DNA from: Alistipes sp. ZOR0009
Lineage (GTDB): Bacteria; Bacteroidota; Bacteroidia; Bacteroidales; ZOR0009
Direction of reading: 5' to 3'
Length of the DNA stretch: 53,597 bases
Assembly: GCF_000798815.1 (NCBI RefSeq)
Contig: NZ_JTLD01000011.1
Location: forward strand, 1-53,597
The translations under genes were made by a program, and so were the position numbers. The notes under the pieces were generated by a model. It was given only the letters and a program-made list of their open reading frames with translations, made no database searches and was not told the DNA's origin. Of this stretch, positions 18,844 through 27,630 are shown in pieces (the first letter of the stretch is position 1; every line of letters begins with the position of its first letter).

Positions 18844-19296
18844 ACGTTTTTACTTTAAGCCATCTTAAAACCACAATGCAATTTTTTGCACAATTGGCTC
18901 TATGATTTTTGATCGCACATTCTATTTTGATGCAATATACCATAACATTTGGCTCCAGTACATTAAATTTTCGTGAAAAGCAGCAAAAGAATGCGTTGAT
19001 TCTAACCCGTATTAGATTTAGTCGGCCAAAATTCGACGGCTTTAAAATCTATTTTTTTAGTTTTCAAACACTTCAGCAAACGATCCAAAAATGCAATTAC
19101 TTGCACCACCCCTTTTATCCCCTGATTCTGTTGCCATAACACCCGTTTATGGGCTGCTTCAAAAACAAGATATCCAGTTTTTTGTGCAAACCAAAGCCCT
19201 ACATACCTACCGGAAGGAATTAAGCATAAACCAACAACGCCAAAAACACCTAACTATCAACCAAAATGATTACCTTTGAGGAAAATTACAAGAACG
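18844..19296. other. divergent intergenic region, nagB-like to cvfB-like
   Basis: About 450 bases hold no supported gene. Features seen are a small palindrome TGCAATTTTTTGCA near 18880, a GTCG/CGAC inverted pair near 19021-19037, and the -7 box of the S1-domain gene near its right end. Short frames here have no protein-like composition. Confidence 0.45.
19271..19278 (+). promoter_or_regulatory. -7 box of the CvfB-like gene
   Basis: TACCTTTG matches TAnnTTTG exactly and lies 19 bases before the ATG at 19297. An in-frame TTG at 19276 lies inside it and is therefore rejected as start. Confidence 0.45.
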
Positions 19297-20142
19297 ATGA
19301 TTAGAATTGGACAATTTAACCGATTGAGGGTGTCCAAGTTGCTCGGATTTGGAGCATACATGACGGACGGCACAGAAGAGATTCTTATGCCTACAAAGTT
19401 TTTACCCGAAGAGATAAAAGAAGGCGACAACATTCGAGTATTTGTATACCACGATAATGAAGGTAGACCAATAGCTACCACACAACTTCCCTATGCCTGC
19501 GTAGATCAGATTGCAACCTTAAAGGTGGTTGCCAACGGTGCCGCAGGAGGTTTCCTAGATTGGGGCTTGGACAAAGACTTGCTGGTGCCAAACTCTGAAC
19601 AACGATTTAGACTTTCTATCGGACAAAAAGCGGTAGTTTGGATCTACATAGATGATAAAAGCGGTAGAATAGTTGCTTCGACTAAGCTTAACAAGTTTAT
19701 TAAGGACCAAATTACGGGTCAAGAGTGCGACTACAAGCAAGGAGACGATATTGAGATCGTTATTGCTGAAACAACCACCCTTGGATATAAGGTTGTTGTT
19801 GATGGAACCTACTGGGGACTTCTTTACAAGAATGAAGTGTTTAAACCTATCGAAATTGGCGATAGAATGGACGCCTACATTAAGGAAATTCGTCCAGATG
19901 GCAAGATTGATGTAACCCTTCGCTCTTCAGAAAAGAATGAAGTTGAAGATCTTGGACAAACAATTATCAATCGCCTGAATGAAAATAACGGAGCGCTTCC
20001 ATTTGGCGATAAATCGGATGCCGCAATTATTTATAGGGAGTTTGGCGTAAGCAAAAAGGTGTTCAAACGCTCGTTAGGAATGCTGCTTAAAGAAGGAAAA
20101 GTTCAGTTAGGAGACAATAGTATTACGCTAGTAAAGAAATAA
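19297..20142 (+). CDS. CvfB-like S1-domain RNA-binding protein
   Basis: This is a cytosolic RNA-binding protein with tandem S1-type OB folds and a C-terminal winged helix, the CvfB/YitL layout. The opening MIRIGQFNRLRVSKLLGFGAY and the GGFLDWGLDKDLLVP segment match the first S1 repeats, and GLLYKNEVF with GKIDVTLRSSEKNEVE the last one. The end (YREFGVSKKVFKRSLGMLLKEGKV) is the winged-helix part. At 281 residues it has normal family length. In Firmicutes CvfB affects virulence-gene expression, and the role in Bacteroidota is unknown. Its stop codon overlaps a terminator stem shared with the convergent sulfatase. Confidence 0.82.
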   Translation: MIRIGQFNRLRVSKLLGFGAYMTDGTEEILMPTKFLPEEIKEGDNIRVFVYHDNEGRPIATTQLPYACVDQIATLKVVANGAAGGFLDWGLDKDLLVPNSEQRFRLSIGQKAVVWIYIDDKSGRIVASTKLNKFIKDQITGQECDYKQGDDIEIVIAETTTLGYKVVVDGTYWGLLYKNEVFKPIEIGDRMDAYIKEIRPDGKIDVTLRSSEKNEVEDLGQTIINRLNENNGALPFGDKSDAAIIYREFGVSKKVFKRSLGMLLKEGKVQLGDNSITLVKK

Positions 20143-20173
20143 AGGAGGGCTGAAATCAGCCCTCCTTTATTTT
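20141..20173. terminator. bidirectional terminator overlapping both convergent stop codons
   Basis: A 13-bp perfect inverted repeat, AAAGGAGGGCTGA/TCAGCCCTCCTTT (20141-20153 with 20156-20168), starts inside the cvfB-like stop codon. It ends inside the sulfatase stop codon, and ATTTTA follows on the plus strand. Confidence 0.85.
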
Positions 20174-21561
20174 AATGCCTTTCCGGTTCGTGCTGTGGTA
20201 AATAGCAGCTCCATCTTTTTCATTATTTCTGGATTTGTTGCAGATACGTCACTTTTCTCGTACGGATCTACGCTTAAATCGTAAAGTTCGGTTTTCGTTT
20301 TTTCGGGATTGGCGACATTTAGCCTTACAGCCTTCCATTTTCCCATTCGAATGGCCTGCCTTTTTCCCATTTCATGAAACTCCCAGTAAAGATATTCGTG
20401 CTCTTGTACCTTTTTACCCATCAAAGTTGGATAAAAGGAGACTCCATCGATATTTTGGGGTGCCTTAACGGATGCTATATCGCAGATGGTGGGCATAATA
20501 TCCCAAAAAGCGCCGACATGGTGGCTCACCTGCCCCGGTTTTACCTTTTTGGGCCACGAAACTATGAGCGGAGTTCGTATTCCTCCCTCGTAAAGGTCTC
20601 GTTTTATGCCCCTGTAGCCTCCATTGCTATTAAAAAAGTAGGGATCGTTACCACCTTCGGCATGAGGTCCGTTGTCGGAGGCGAACATTATAACCGTATT
20701 GCTGTCTATATTAAGCGACTTTAGCAGCGATTGAAGCTCACCGACCTGGCCGTCAAGCCAAGTTACCATTGCCGCATAGGCCGCATGCGGGTAGTCCTGC
20801 CGCCCATAATGGTTGCCAGGGAACGGTTTTTCGGGATACTTGCCGACAAAATCCTTAATATGCCTTTCTGGAAGCACCATTTCGGCATGAGGAACCGTAA
20901 CACTCAGGTAAAGGAAGAATGGATTCCTTGAATTTGACCGAATAAAGGTCTTTGCATGGCTCATTATCTCCTCCTGCGACCATGTTTCATGGGCCGCATT
21001 CCGGTTTTCAGGATACTCAACGCGCCTATCGTTCTCCCATAAATGCTCGGGGAAGGCAAAATGAGCTTCCCTTTGGCAGTTATATCCGAAGAAGTAGTCG
21101 AATCCCATCTTGTTGGGCGTAGATACGGAGCCCGGATAGCCCAATCCCCACTTCCCTGTAATGCCCGTTCTGTAACCAGCTTGCTGCAAAAGTTTGGCAA
21201 TGGTAACCGTAGTGGCAGGCATTGGCTGCTGTCCTTCTGGATCGACCTCCTCGTTACCACGAACTGCCGCATGTCCCGTGTGCATTCCAGTTAGTAGGGC
21301 GCAACGCGAAGGCGCGCTAACGCTGCTTCCCGTATAGTGGTTAGTAAACCGGACGCCATTAGAGGCCAACCGATCTAAATTTGGCGTAGTGTAGCGCTGC
21401 TGTCCGTAGCACGAAAGATCGCCGTAGCCCAAATCGTCGGCTAAAATGAATATTATATTGGGACGAGCACCTTTACCACTTGCCTTTTTATCCACCTTAG
21501 CTGCCATTGCGGGCATAGCACCCAGCAAAATCCCCGCAGCTATCAACTCTTTATTCCCCAT
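20167..21561 (-). CDS. secreted Ser-type sulfatase (alkaline-phosphatase superfamily, S1 family)
   Basis: This is a predicted arylsulfatase-like enzyme that removes sulfate esters from glycans. It has an N-terminal signal segment (AAGILLGAMPAMAA), then RPNIIFILADDLGYGDLSCYG with the metal-binding Asp pair. The formylglycine motif is Ser82-Ala-Pro-Ser-Arg followed by CALLTG. A second metal site is MFASDNGPH, and GKWGLGYPG carries the catalytic Lys. A Ser at the modified position requires the radical-SAM maturase anSME, which is not in this window. Upstream, 46 bases away, is an SGNH esterase gene on the same strand, so the two are probably co-transcribed. The exact sulfated sugar cannot be told. 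Confidence 0.9.
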   Translation of the reverse strand: MGNKELIAAGILLGAMPAMAAKVDKKASGKGARPNIIFILADDLGYGDLSCYGQQRYTTPNLDRLASNGVRFTNHYTGSSVSAPSRCALLTGMHTGHAAVRGNEEVDPEGQQPMPATTVTIAKLLQQAGYRTGITGKWGLGYPGSVSTPNKMGFDYFFGYNCQREAHFAFPEHLWENDRRVEYPENRNAAHETWSQEEIMSHAKTFIRSNSRNPFFLYLSVTVPHAEMVLPERHIKDFVGKYPEKPFPGNHYGRQDYPHAAYAAMVTWLDGQVGELQSLLKSLNIDSNTVIMFASDNGPHAEGGNDPYFFNSNGGYRGIKRDLYEGGIRTPLIVSWPKKVKPGQVSHHVGAFWDIMPTICDIASVKAPQNIDGVSFYPTLMGKKVQEHEYLYWEFHEMGKRQAIRMGKWKAVRLNVANPEKTKTELYDLSVDPYEKSDVSATNPEIMKKMELLFTTARTGKALK

Positions 21562-21607
21562 TTAGCTCCTTCTTTGGTAATCTCTTCAACAATTATCAAA
21601 ACTAAAG

Positions 21608-22270
21608 CTACTTTACGTACGAGCTAACCAGCTTGCTCCAAAGTATATAGCCATCACCAAGCAGATGTAGCCCATCGTTGGTATATTGGGGGTTAAGCAG
21701 CTCCGAATCGGGCATCTTGAACGATGAATATAGGTCGATAAAGGTGCAATTCTTAGCCTCGCAAACCGATTTAACTAAGCCATTAAGGATAATAACCTCC
21801 TTACCCTTACTAACATGGCCAGAAAACATGCTAAACGAGGGGTTCACAGGTAGCACACTCTGCACGTATATTTTGGTTTTTGGAGAATTTTGCTGCACGT
21901 TGTCGATGATTCGAACGATATTTTTCGAAATAGAATCGGGAGAGATGCCCGTAGCCAAATCGTTTATGCCGATCATCAAGAAAAGCTTTTTAGGTTTGTG
22001 TTGGGTTACCGAATTGATGCGGGCCAGCACCCCCTCCGAAATATCGCCACTGATACCAAAATTGAGAATGCTAGGATTGCCGAATAGCGTGCACCACTCG
22101 CCTCCATCGGTAATTGAGTCGCCAATAAAGATTATTCCGCCGCTTTTGTCAGTCATCTTTTCGAATAAAGTTGCACGTTGATAGTAGTAAGCAGAAAATT
22201 TGCGTGCTTGAGCATTGGCCATGGTTGCCAATACAAGCAAAAGTAGAAGTACGGTTAACCGATTTCTCAT
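21608..22270 (-). CDS. secreted SGNH/GDSL-family esterase
   Basis: This is a predicted periplasmic esterase. The start at 22270 gives a clean signal peptide (MRNRLTVLLLLLVLATMANAQ, taken as 20 residues plus Gln). Block I is FIGDSITDGGEW with the nucleophile Ser52. The Gly of block II lies in FGISGDIS, block III is GIND, and block V is DGLHL with the catalytic Asp and His. Related proteins remove acetyl groups from sugars, or resemble PAF acetylhydrolase. Placed directly before a sulfatase, a carbohydrate O-acetylesterase role is plausible but inferred. An in-frame upstream Met at 22393 would put 41 non-signal-like residues in front and is not used. Confidence 0.83.
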   Translation of the reverse strand: MRNRLTVLLLLLVLATMANAQARKFSAYYYQRATLFEKMTDKSGGIIFIGDSITDGGEWCTLFGNPSILNFGISGDISEGVLARINSVTQHKPKKLFLMIGINDLATGISPDSISKNIVRIIDNVQQNSPKTKIYVQSVLPVNPSFSMFSGHVSKGKEVIILNGLVKSVCEAKNCTFIDLYSSFKMPDSELLNPQYTNDGLHLLGDGYILWSKLVSSYVK

Positions 22271-22469
22271 GGTTACGGGTATTAAATTAGGTGTTTTAGA
22301 ATGGAGCAAGTTAGCATACTCTAAAAACATATAGCCATACCGTTCAAAATAAATTAATATTTTACAACATCCTACCAGTGTTATGTATGCCATTTATCTT
22401 TTACCGCTAATATAGAGGCATATGCGCTAAACATGGCGGCATAAATATCAGCTGCTACGTATCCCTATA

Positions 22470-22507
22470 AAAAAGAGGCACCCCGTAGCTGTAAACTACG
22501 GGGTGCC
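22470..22507 (-). terminator. intrinsic terminator of the GH20 gene
   Basis: The 12-bp stem GGCACCCCGTAG/CTACGGGGTGCC (22477-22488 with 22496-22507) is followed on the minus strand by CTCTTTTTTATA. It lies 19 bases after the GH20 stop. Confidence 0.9.
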
Positions 22508-22525
22508 CTGCTCTATCTAAGACAT

Positions 22526-24778
22526 TTAGTAGATAACCACCTCGTCGGCAAAGAGGAATCCCCTCTTACCGTTCTTAGCAAACACGCGTACGTAGCGAGC
22601 CGTCTCCCCTTTTAGGTCAACCTGAAAGGTTTTGAAGGTAAGCGACGTTTCGGTTGCCGAAATGTCGTTCAATACGGTCTTGACCTCCCTAAAGTTCTTT
22701 CCATCGTCGGAGAGCGAAACCACCACCGAGTCGGGCATGTACACGCCTGGCCCGATTTGCTGCATGAACGAAGCGCCCAAACGGTTCAGCTCGGTAGCGT
22801 TGCCCAAGTCAATGGTGACATCCATGTCGCCACCTTCGAATCCTTGCCACTGACCATCGCCGTAAGAAAGCGAACCTCTATAGCCATTTACCAGCGTTGC
22901 CTCCTTTTGGGCAGGATACTTGTTGGCGCTATAGGGGCTATTGTAAACCACCGGCCTACCAATTGCCTTGTGGAAGTCGACCTCTAGCATGTCGGGTTTG
23001 GCAACCATTTCGCCGTTTTCGATAATTGCGGCGCATATCTTTGCCGACCCAGAAAGCTCGAAGGTTCCCTTGTAAAGGTTAGATGCCGTTGTAGGCAAGC
23101 TACCATCGGTTGTATAGTAAATGGTTGGGTTAAGCTGCTCGCTAACCAGCGTTACCGAAACCTTTTTAGCCTCGTAGTCGAACTTTGGAACAATATCGAG
23201 CTTATAGGAAGGGCGACAGTAGCTCACATTTAGGCGTTGTAGCAGCAGGTAGTGCGCCTGTAGCCTCTGCTTAAAGTCGTCCCAGCTGCGGTTGGCTCGT
23301 TGTGTCCATACCACCTCCGAAAGGGCCAGCATACGCGGGAAAGCCATATGCTCAAGATGCTCGGTTGTGGGGATATACTCGGTCCATAGGCACGCTTGGG
23401 CACCAAGTACATGCTTTGCCTTGGCCGAATCTATCATTGATGGGATTGGCTCGTAGGCGTAAACCTTCTTTATGGGGAGAAAACCGCCAATTGCCAGCGG
23501 TTGGGTGGCCGGATCGGCCTGATAGCTGTCGAAGTAGCAGTAGCCGCCAGGAGTCATTATCACATCGTGGCCCATGTTAGCCGCATCGATGCCGCCCTGC
23601 TCGCCGCGCCACGACATAACGGTAGCCTCGGGAGCCAAACCTCCCTCAAGAATCTCGTCCCATCCCAGCAATCTGCGTCCTTTAGACTTCAAAAAGGTCT
23701 CCATCCTACGAATAAGGTAGCTTTGCAGCTCGAGCTCGTCCTTCAAGCCATTCTCCTTTATCCGGTTTTGGCACTTAGGGCACTTCTTCCAGTGCTCCTT
23801 ATTGGCCTCATCGCCCCCAACATGAATGTATTTAGATGGGAAGATGGCCATTACCTCGGTAAGGACATCCTGAAGGAAGGTAAACGTTGAGTCATTACCG
23901 ATACAAAACTCGCTACTCTCGTACGGTTTTCCGGTACACGAGAGGTTTGGGTAGGTAGCTAGCACCTCCTCCGAGTGTCCGGGCATCTCGATCTCCGGAA
24001 TGACGGTAATTCCACGCTTAGCGGCGTAGTCCACCACCTCACGGGCATCATTCTGCGTGTAGTATCCGCCGTAGGCGTTGGCATTGCCCTCTTCGGAATA
24101 TCGACGCTTAGAGGGCCACCATTTAGTCCAAGCCCCCAACGGACGCCATGCAGCCTTAGAGGTAAGCTCGGGGTACTTCTTGATCTCCAACCTCCAGCCT
24201 GCACCATCGGTTAGGTGCCAGTGGAAGGTGTTCATCTTGTATAGCGCCATTAAGTCGATAAAGCGCTTAATGAAGCTAACCGGGAAAAAGTGGCGAGACA
24301 CATCGAAATGCATGCCCCTATAGCCAAAACGGGGATGATCGGTAATCTCTACGCATGGAATAGCGCTCATATCCTTCTGTGTAAGCGAAAGCTGGGTAAG
24401 AGTGCTAGCCCCGTATAGCGCACCAACCTTAGTGCGGGCATATACTACGGCCAGCTGCGGCGTTACCACCAGCTTGTAGCCGGCACTATCGGCAATTTCG
24501 CGCGCTGTTGCCTCTATAAAAAGCACCTGCGCCTTAGCCTTTCCCTTTTTATCGGTGCTTACCGATAGGTTTGCCTGGTTGGCAAACAAGCTTGCCGCAT
24601 CGGTAAACGACTTATCGCTATAAACAAGCACATTGCTGGATAAACGAAGGATTCCCCCCCTCTCGACAACCAGAGCTGGTTTGGGGATGATGTTAACCCG
24701 GCCAGAAATTTGGGCGTTAGCCCCTCCAGCAACGGTAAGCATCAGCATGGCGGCCATAAGCCTGCCAGATTTTGCCAT
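22526..24778 (-). CDS. GH20 beta-N-acetylhexosaminidase with C-terminal CBM32-like domain
   Basis: This is a secreted exo-acting hexosaminidase that releases GlcNAc or GalNAc from non-reducing ends. The start at 24778 yields the signal peptide MAKSGRLMAAMLMLTVAGG with ANAQ cleavage. The GH20b N-domain (about 25-145) is followed by the catalytic barrel: GYRGMHFDVSRHFFP, WHLTDGAGWRLEI, and the catalytic Asp323-Glu324 pair in HVGGDEANKEHW. A chitobiase C-terminal-like Ig segment (PTIYYTTDGSLPT) comes next. A discoidin/CBM32-like domain ends the protein (GDMDVTIDLG, ARYVRVFAKN). The 750-residue length suits this layout. Its own terminator follows. Neighbouring sulfatases suggest sulfated amino-sugar glycans as substrate. 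Confidence 0.93.
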   Translation of the reverse strand: MAKSGRLMAAMLMLTVAGGANAQISGRVNIIPKPALVVERGGILRLSSNVLVYSDKSFTDAASLFANQANLSVSTDKKGKAKAQVLFIEATAREIADSAGYKLVVTPQLAVVYARTKVGALYGASTLTQLSLTQKDMSAIPCVEITDHPRFGYRGMHFDVSRHFFPVSFIKRFIDLMALYKMNTFHWHLTDGAGWRLEIKKYPELTSKAAWRPLGAWTKWWPSKRRYSEEGNANAYGGYYTQNDAREVVDYAAKRGITVIPEIEMPGHSEEVLATYPNLSCTGKPYESSEFCIGNDSTFTFLQDVLTEVMAIFPSKYIHVGGDEANKEHWKKCPKCQNRIKENGLKDELELQSYLIRRMETFLKSKGRRLLGWDEILEGGLAPEATVMSWRGEQGGIDAANMGHDVIMTPGGYCYFDSYQADPATQPLAIGGFLPIKKVYAYEPIPSMIDSAKAKHVLGAQACLWTEYIPTTEHLEHMAFPRMLALSEVVWTQRANRSWDDFKQRLQAHYLLLQRLNVSYCRPSYKLDIVPKFDYEAKKVSVTLVSEQLNPTIYYTTDGSLPTTASNLYKGTFELSGSAKICAAIIENGEMVAKPDMLEVDFHKAIGRPVVYNSPYSANKYPAQKEATLVNGYRGSLSYGDGQWQGFEGGDMDVTIDLGNATELNRLGASFMQQIGPGVYMPDSVVVSLSDDGKNFREVKTVLNDISATETSLTFKTFQVDLKGETARYVRVFAKNGKRGFLFADEVVIY

Positions 24779-25080
24779 AATCATACTGTGGTAAATTAAA
24801 TTTATGTTTGGTGTTAGAGTATTTTTGCTAGCAGCACGAAGCTCCACAGGACTTCCAGTGCAATCATCGCGCAAAATAAGTATAAACGGCGATGAATGGA
24901 GCTAATATAGGGGGTTATTCCAAAAGTTCTACCACATATGTCATACAAATTGCCAAACTTTTTGGGCAATGTTCGAAGAAAGGGCAAAATCTACCAGTAT
25001 AAATTAGAGGTGTTGTAGAAGCAGGTTGCACTTGGCTATACAAATCGGTCTAAATTTGTGCGCAACATATCTAAACACCA
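24779..25080. other. divergent promoter region, GH20 to sulfatase
   Basis: About 300 bases with no gene. The right part holds the sulfatase promoter. On the minus strand no exact -7 box for GH20 was found, though TTATTTTG near 24875 is close. Confidence 0.4.
25025..25058 (+). promoter_or_regulatory. promoter of the second sulfatase gene
   Basis: The -7 box TAAATTTG (25051-25058) is an exact match to TAnnTTTG. A GTTG at 25025-25028 can serve as the -33 element with about 22 bases between. The ATG at 25081 would have a leader of about 15 bases. Confidence 0.55.
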
Positions 25081-26601
25081 ATGAAGACCTGTAACCCAAA
25101 GAAAAATGCGCTACTGCTGGTAGGCCTTGGAGCGGCAACATTGCCCGCTGCCGCCCAAAAGCAGGTGCATAAGGAGGCAAAGCGCCCCAATATTGTGCTA
25201 CTGATGACCGATCAGCAGCGATTCGACGCCGTTGGCTACGTTAATAGCGCCGTAGAAACCCCAAATCTGGATAAGATGGCCCAAGATGGCGTCATTTTCC
25301 GCAATGCCTACACCTCGGCGCCCAGCTCTACCCCCGCCCGTGCAGGACTTCTTACCGGACAGTCGCCTTGGCAGCACGGAATGCTTGGTTATGGACAGGT
25401 AGCCGAGCAATATCCCAACGAGATGCCGCGAATGCTAAGCCAAGCGGGCTACTATACCGTTGGAGTAGGCAAAATGCACTGGTTTCCTCAACGAAACCTG
25501 CACGGTTTTCATAAAACCCTGCTCGATGAGTCGGGACGCGTAGAGGATAAAGGCTTTACTAGCGACTACAGAAAGTGGTTTGCCCAGCAAGCACCAGGCA
25601 TAAACCCCGATTCTACGGGTATTGGGTGGAACGATCATGCCGCCAAGGCCTACGTATTGCCCGAAAGGCTACACCCAACCGTATGGACTGCCCAAACCGC
25701 CATCGACGAAATTAGGAGCTCCGACAGCAACCATCCGCTATTTATCAAGATATCCTTTGCCCGTCCGCATAGTCCGTACGATCCGCCTCAACGATTTCTT
25801 GACATGTACGCCAGTACAAAGATCCAAGAACCCGCAGTAGGCGACTGGGATGCCGATTTTAAGAAGGAAAACAGCGCACCAGATGCCGCTTGGGGCGACT
25901 TTGGGGCAGAGCATGCCGTAAAGTCGCGCCGCCACTACTACGCCTCGGTAACATTTATCGACGAGCAGGTGGGCCATATCATACAAGCCCTAAAGGAAAA
26001 GGGCATTTACGACAACACGCTTATCCTATTCACCTCCGATCATGGCGATATGCTGGGCGATCACTACCTATGGCGAAAGACATACGCCTACGAAGGGTCG
26101 GCGCATATCCCAATGTTTATGAAGCTGCCCAAGGGTATGAAGACCGCTATCAAGAGAGGTACCACCTTAGACAATCCCGTAGAGCTCCGCGACGTGCTAC
26201 CAACCTTCCTTGAGGCGGCAGGCATAGGGCAACCCAGCAATATGGATGGGCAGTCGATGCTAGCGCTGGTAAAGAACAGGAAAACTACGTGGCGCAGCTA
26301 CATCGATATGGAGCATACCACCACCTACTTTGCCCATAACTACTGGTGCGCCCTTACCGATGGCAAGATGAAGTACATCTGGTTTTTCGATGGCAGCCAG
26401 CAGCTGTTCGATCTAAGGCAAGATCCCTACGAGCGGCACGACCTAAGCCTGCAACCCCAGAGCGCTAAGGAGCTAAAGCTGTGGCGCGGGCGTATGGTGG
26501 AGCACCTTAGGGAGCGAGGCGAAGAGTTTGTAAAGAATAACGAGCTGGTTATTCGTCCAAAGGCCATGCTATACTCGCCAAACTACCCTAAAAAAAGGTA
26601 G
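25081..26601 (+). CDS. secreted Ser-type sulfatase (S1 family)
   Basis: This is a second sulfatase of the alkaline-phosphatase superfamily, only distantly similar to the one at 20167. The signal peptide covers about residues 1-25 (LLLVGLGAATLPAAAQ). Metal-binding RPNIVLLMTDQQRFDAVG follows. The formylglycine motif is Ser83-Thr-Pro-Ala-Arg, with AGLLTG behind it. GVGKMHW carries the catalytic Lys and His, and LFTSDHGDMLGDH the second metal-site Asp and His. The Ser at position 83 again requires an anSME-type maturase. The DQQRFD opening is seen in sulfatases acting on several sugars, so the substrate is not assigned. The gene stands alone with its own promoter and ends at an unusually long hairpin. 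Confidence 0.9.
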   Translation: MKTCNPKKNALLLVGLGAATLPAAAQKQVHKEAKRPNIVLLMTDQQRFDAVGYVNSAVETPNLDKMAQDGVIFRNAYTSAPSSTPARAGLLTGQSPWQHGMLGYGQVAEQYPNEMPRMLSQAGYYTVGVGKMHWFPQRNLHGFHKTLLDESGRVEDKGFTSDYRKWFAQQAPGINPDSTGIGWNDHAAKAYVLPERLHPTVWTAQTAIDEIRSSDSNHPLFIKISFARPHSPYDPPQRFLDMYASTKIQEPAVGDWDADFKKENSAPDAAWGDFGAEHAVKSRRHYYASVTFIDEQVGHIIQALKEKGIYDNTLILFTSDHGDMLGDHYLWRKTYAYEGSAHIPMFMKLPKGMKTAIKRGTTLDNPVELRDVLPTFLEAAGIGQPSNMDGQSMLALVKNRKTTWRSYIDMEHTTTYFAHNYWCALTDGKMKYIWFFDGSQQLFDLRQDPYERHDLSLQPQSAKELKLWRGRMVEHLRERGEEFVKNNELVIRPKAMLYSPNYPKKR

Positions 26602-26627
26602 ATAACCGCAATTTAATGGCAACATAT

Positions 26628-26705
26628 AGCAGCGTTGGTTTGATCCCAAAGAAAGAGCTCCTAAAAGGCTATTTCGGGGTATCGAACCAACGCTGCTCCT
26701 TTTAA
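26628..26705 (+). terminator. very long stem-loop after the sulfatase gene, terminator-like
   Basis: The outer arms at 26628-26644 and 26681-26697 pair over 17 positions (AGCAGCGTTGGTTTGAT with one G-U). The inner 36 bases can pair further (CCC/GGG, GAAA/TTTC, AGC/GCT) around a TCCTAAAAG loop. CCTTTT follows. It works as a terminator on paper but is much longer than the others in the window. Confidence 0.6.
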
Positions 26706-27573
26706 AATCGGCCACCTGCACCAACAAATAGCAACCAATAGCAACGCAACCCCACCACTAGCTTAAAGGAAATGCTCCATTCTACCATTTAAGTAGCCAT
26801 CAAATAAAATATGACAAGCTATTAAACCGATATATTAAAGCATTACCATACGATTATACCTGCAATAGGATCATATAATATACCTATTTTATTCCAACTT
26901 TATGAGCCAAACAATTAAAACCTACACCCATTTATATTCGACCAGCTACCATAAACAATATAATATGGCTCCATAAAAATCAATTGTACGTTATAAATAA
27001 TATATATCGGAGCCTATACAACCAATACCTAATGCTATTTGGCTGCATATAAATAGCGATTAAAATAAATCGAGCGCCTTCGTAACCCAACATAAAGGCA
27101 AAGGCTACCAGTTTAGGCAATGCCATACCGCAACTAGAGAGCAATAGCAGGCAATGTTGCTCCATCGCAATTGAATGTAATGGTCATTCCATCCATTCAA
27201 AATATCAAATAGGGCAATCCCTATTTACTTTATAGCAGGTGTCGGTAAATATGGATTATGAGGCTGCCATTAATGCTCCAACCAGTACTAATAGCTGGTG
27301 CAGCTGAAGCTACAGCAATAAAACATAGTCAGCTTTCAATCAGTTCTATGCGTTTAACACATGATGTATACATTCATTTGAGCTAGTTGTATACCAATTT
27401 TAATATATACATATACGAATTAGGGCTTATATATATACATCAAATAAAATGAAAAGACATTTTTTTATAAAATTATCAACTTTTTTTATACATCTAAAAA
27501 TGCAATATACGCATTATAATGCATTTTTTATAAAACCAACCTATTCAAACTTCATTTTTTTTCAATTTTACCT
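26706..27573. other. AT-rich intergenic region without a recognisable gene
   Basis: Nearly 0.9 kb with AT-rich composition unlike the neighbouring genes. I see a GGCTCC/GGAGCC inverted pair near 26967 and 27009. T-tracts followed by ATA occur at about 27460, 27481 and 27524, with a fourth inside the promoter at 27592. Short frames on both strands have no protein-like pattern. Confidence 0.5.
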
Positions 27574-27606
27574 ATTGACATGTTTATTTGATTTTTTATA
27601 AATTTG
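27574..27606 (+). promoter_or_regulatory. promoter of the unrecognised 327-aa gene
   Basis: ATTG at 27574-27577 and TAAATTTG at 27599-27606 form a -33/-7 pair with a 21-base spacer, matching the Bacteroidota consensus. The ATG lies 25 bases downstream of the -7 box. T-tracts upstream may act as UP-like elements. Confidence 0.6.
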
Positions 27607-27630
27607 GATTAACGATTAATCAATTAGATT

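Noticed and set aside
19276-19296. Upstream TTG start for the CvfB-like gene
   Set aside because: The TTG lies inside the TACCTTTG box; family members begin at the residue encoded by the ATG at 19297.
26980-27165. 61-codon minus-strand frame with a hydrophobic middle
   Set aside because: It lies in AT-rich intergenic DNA, has no promoter or conserved-looking motif, and the hydrophobic look follows from AT-rich codons.
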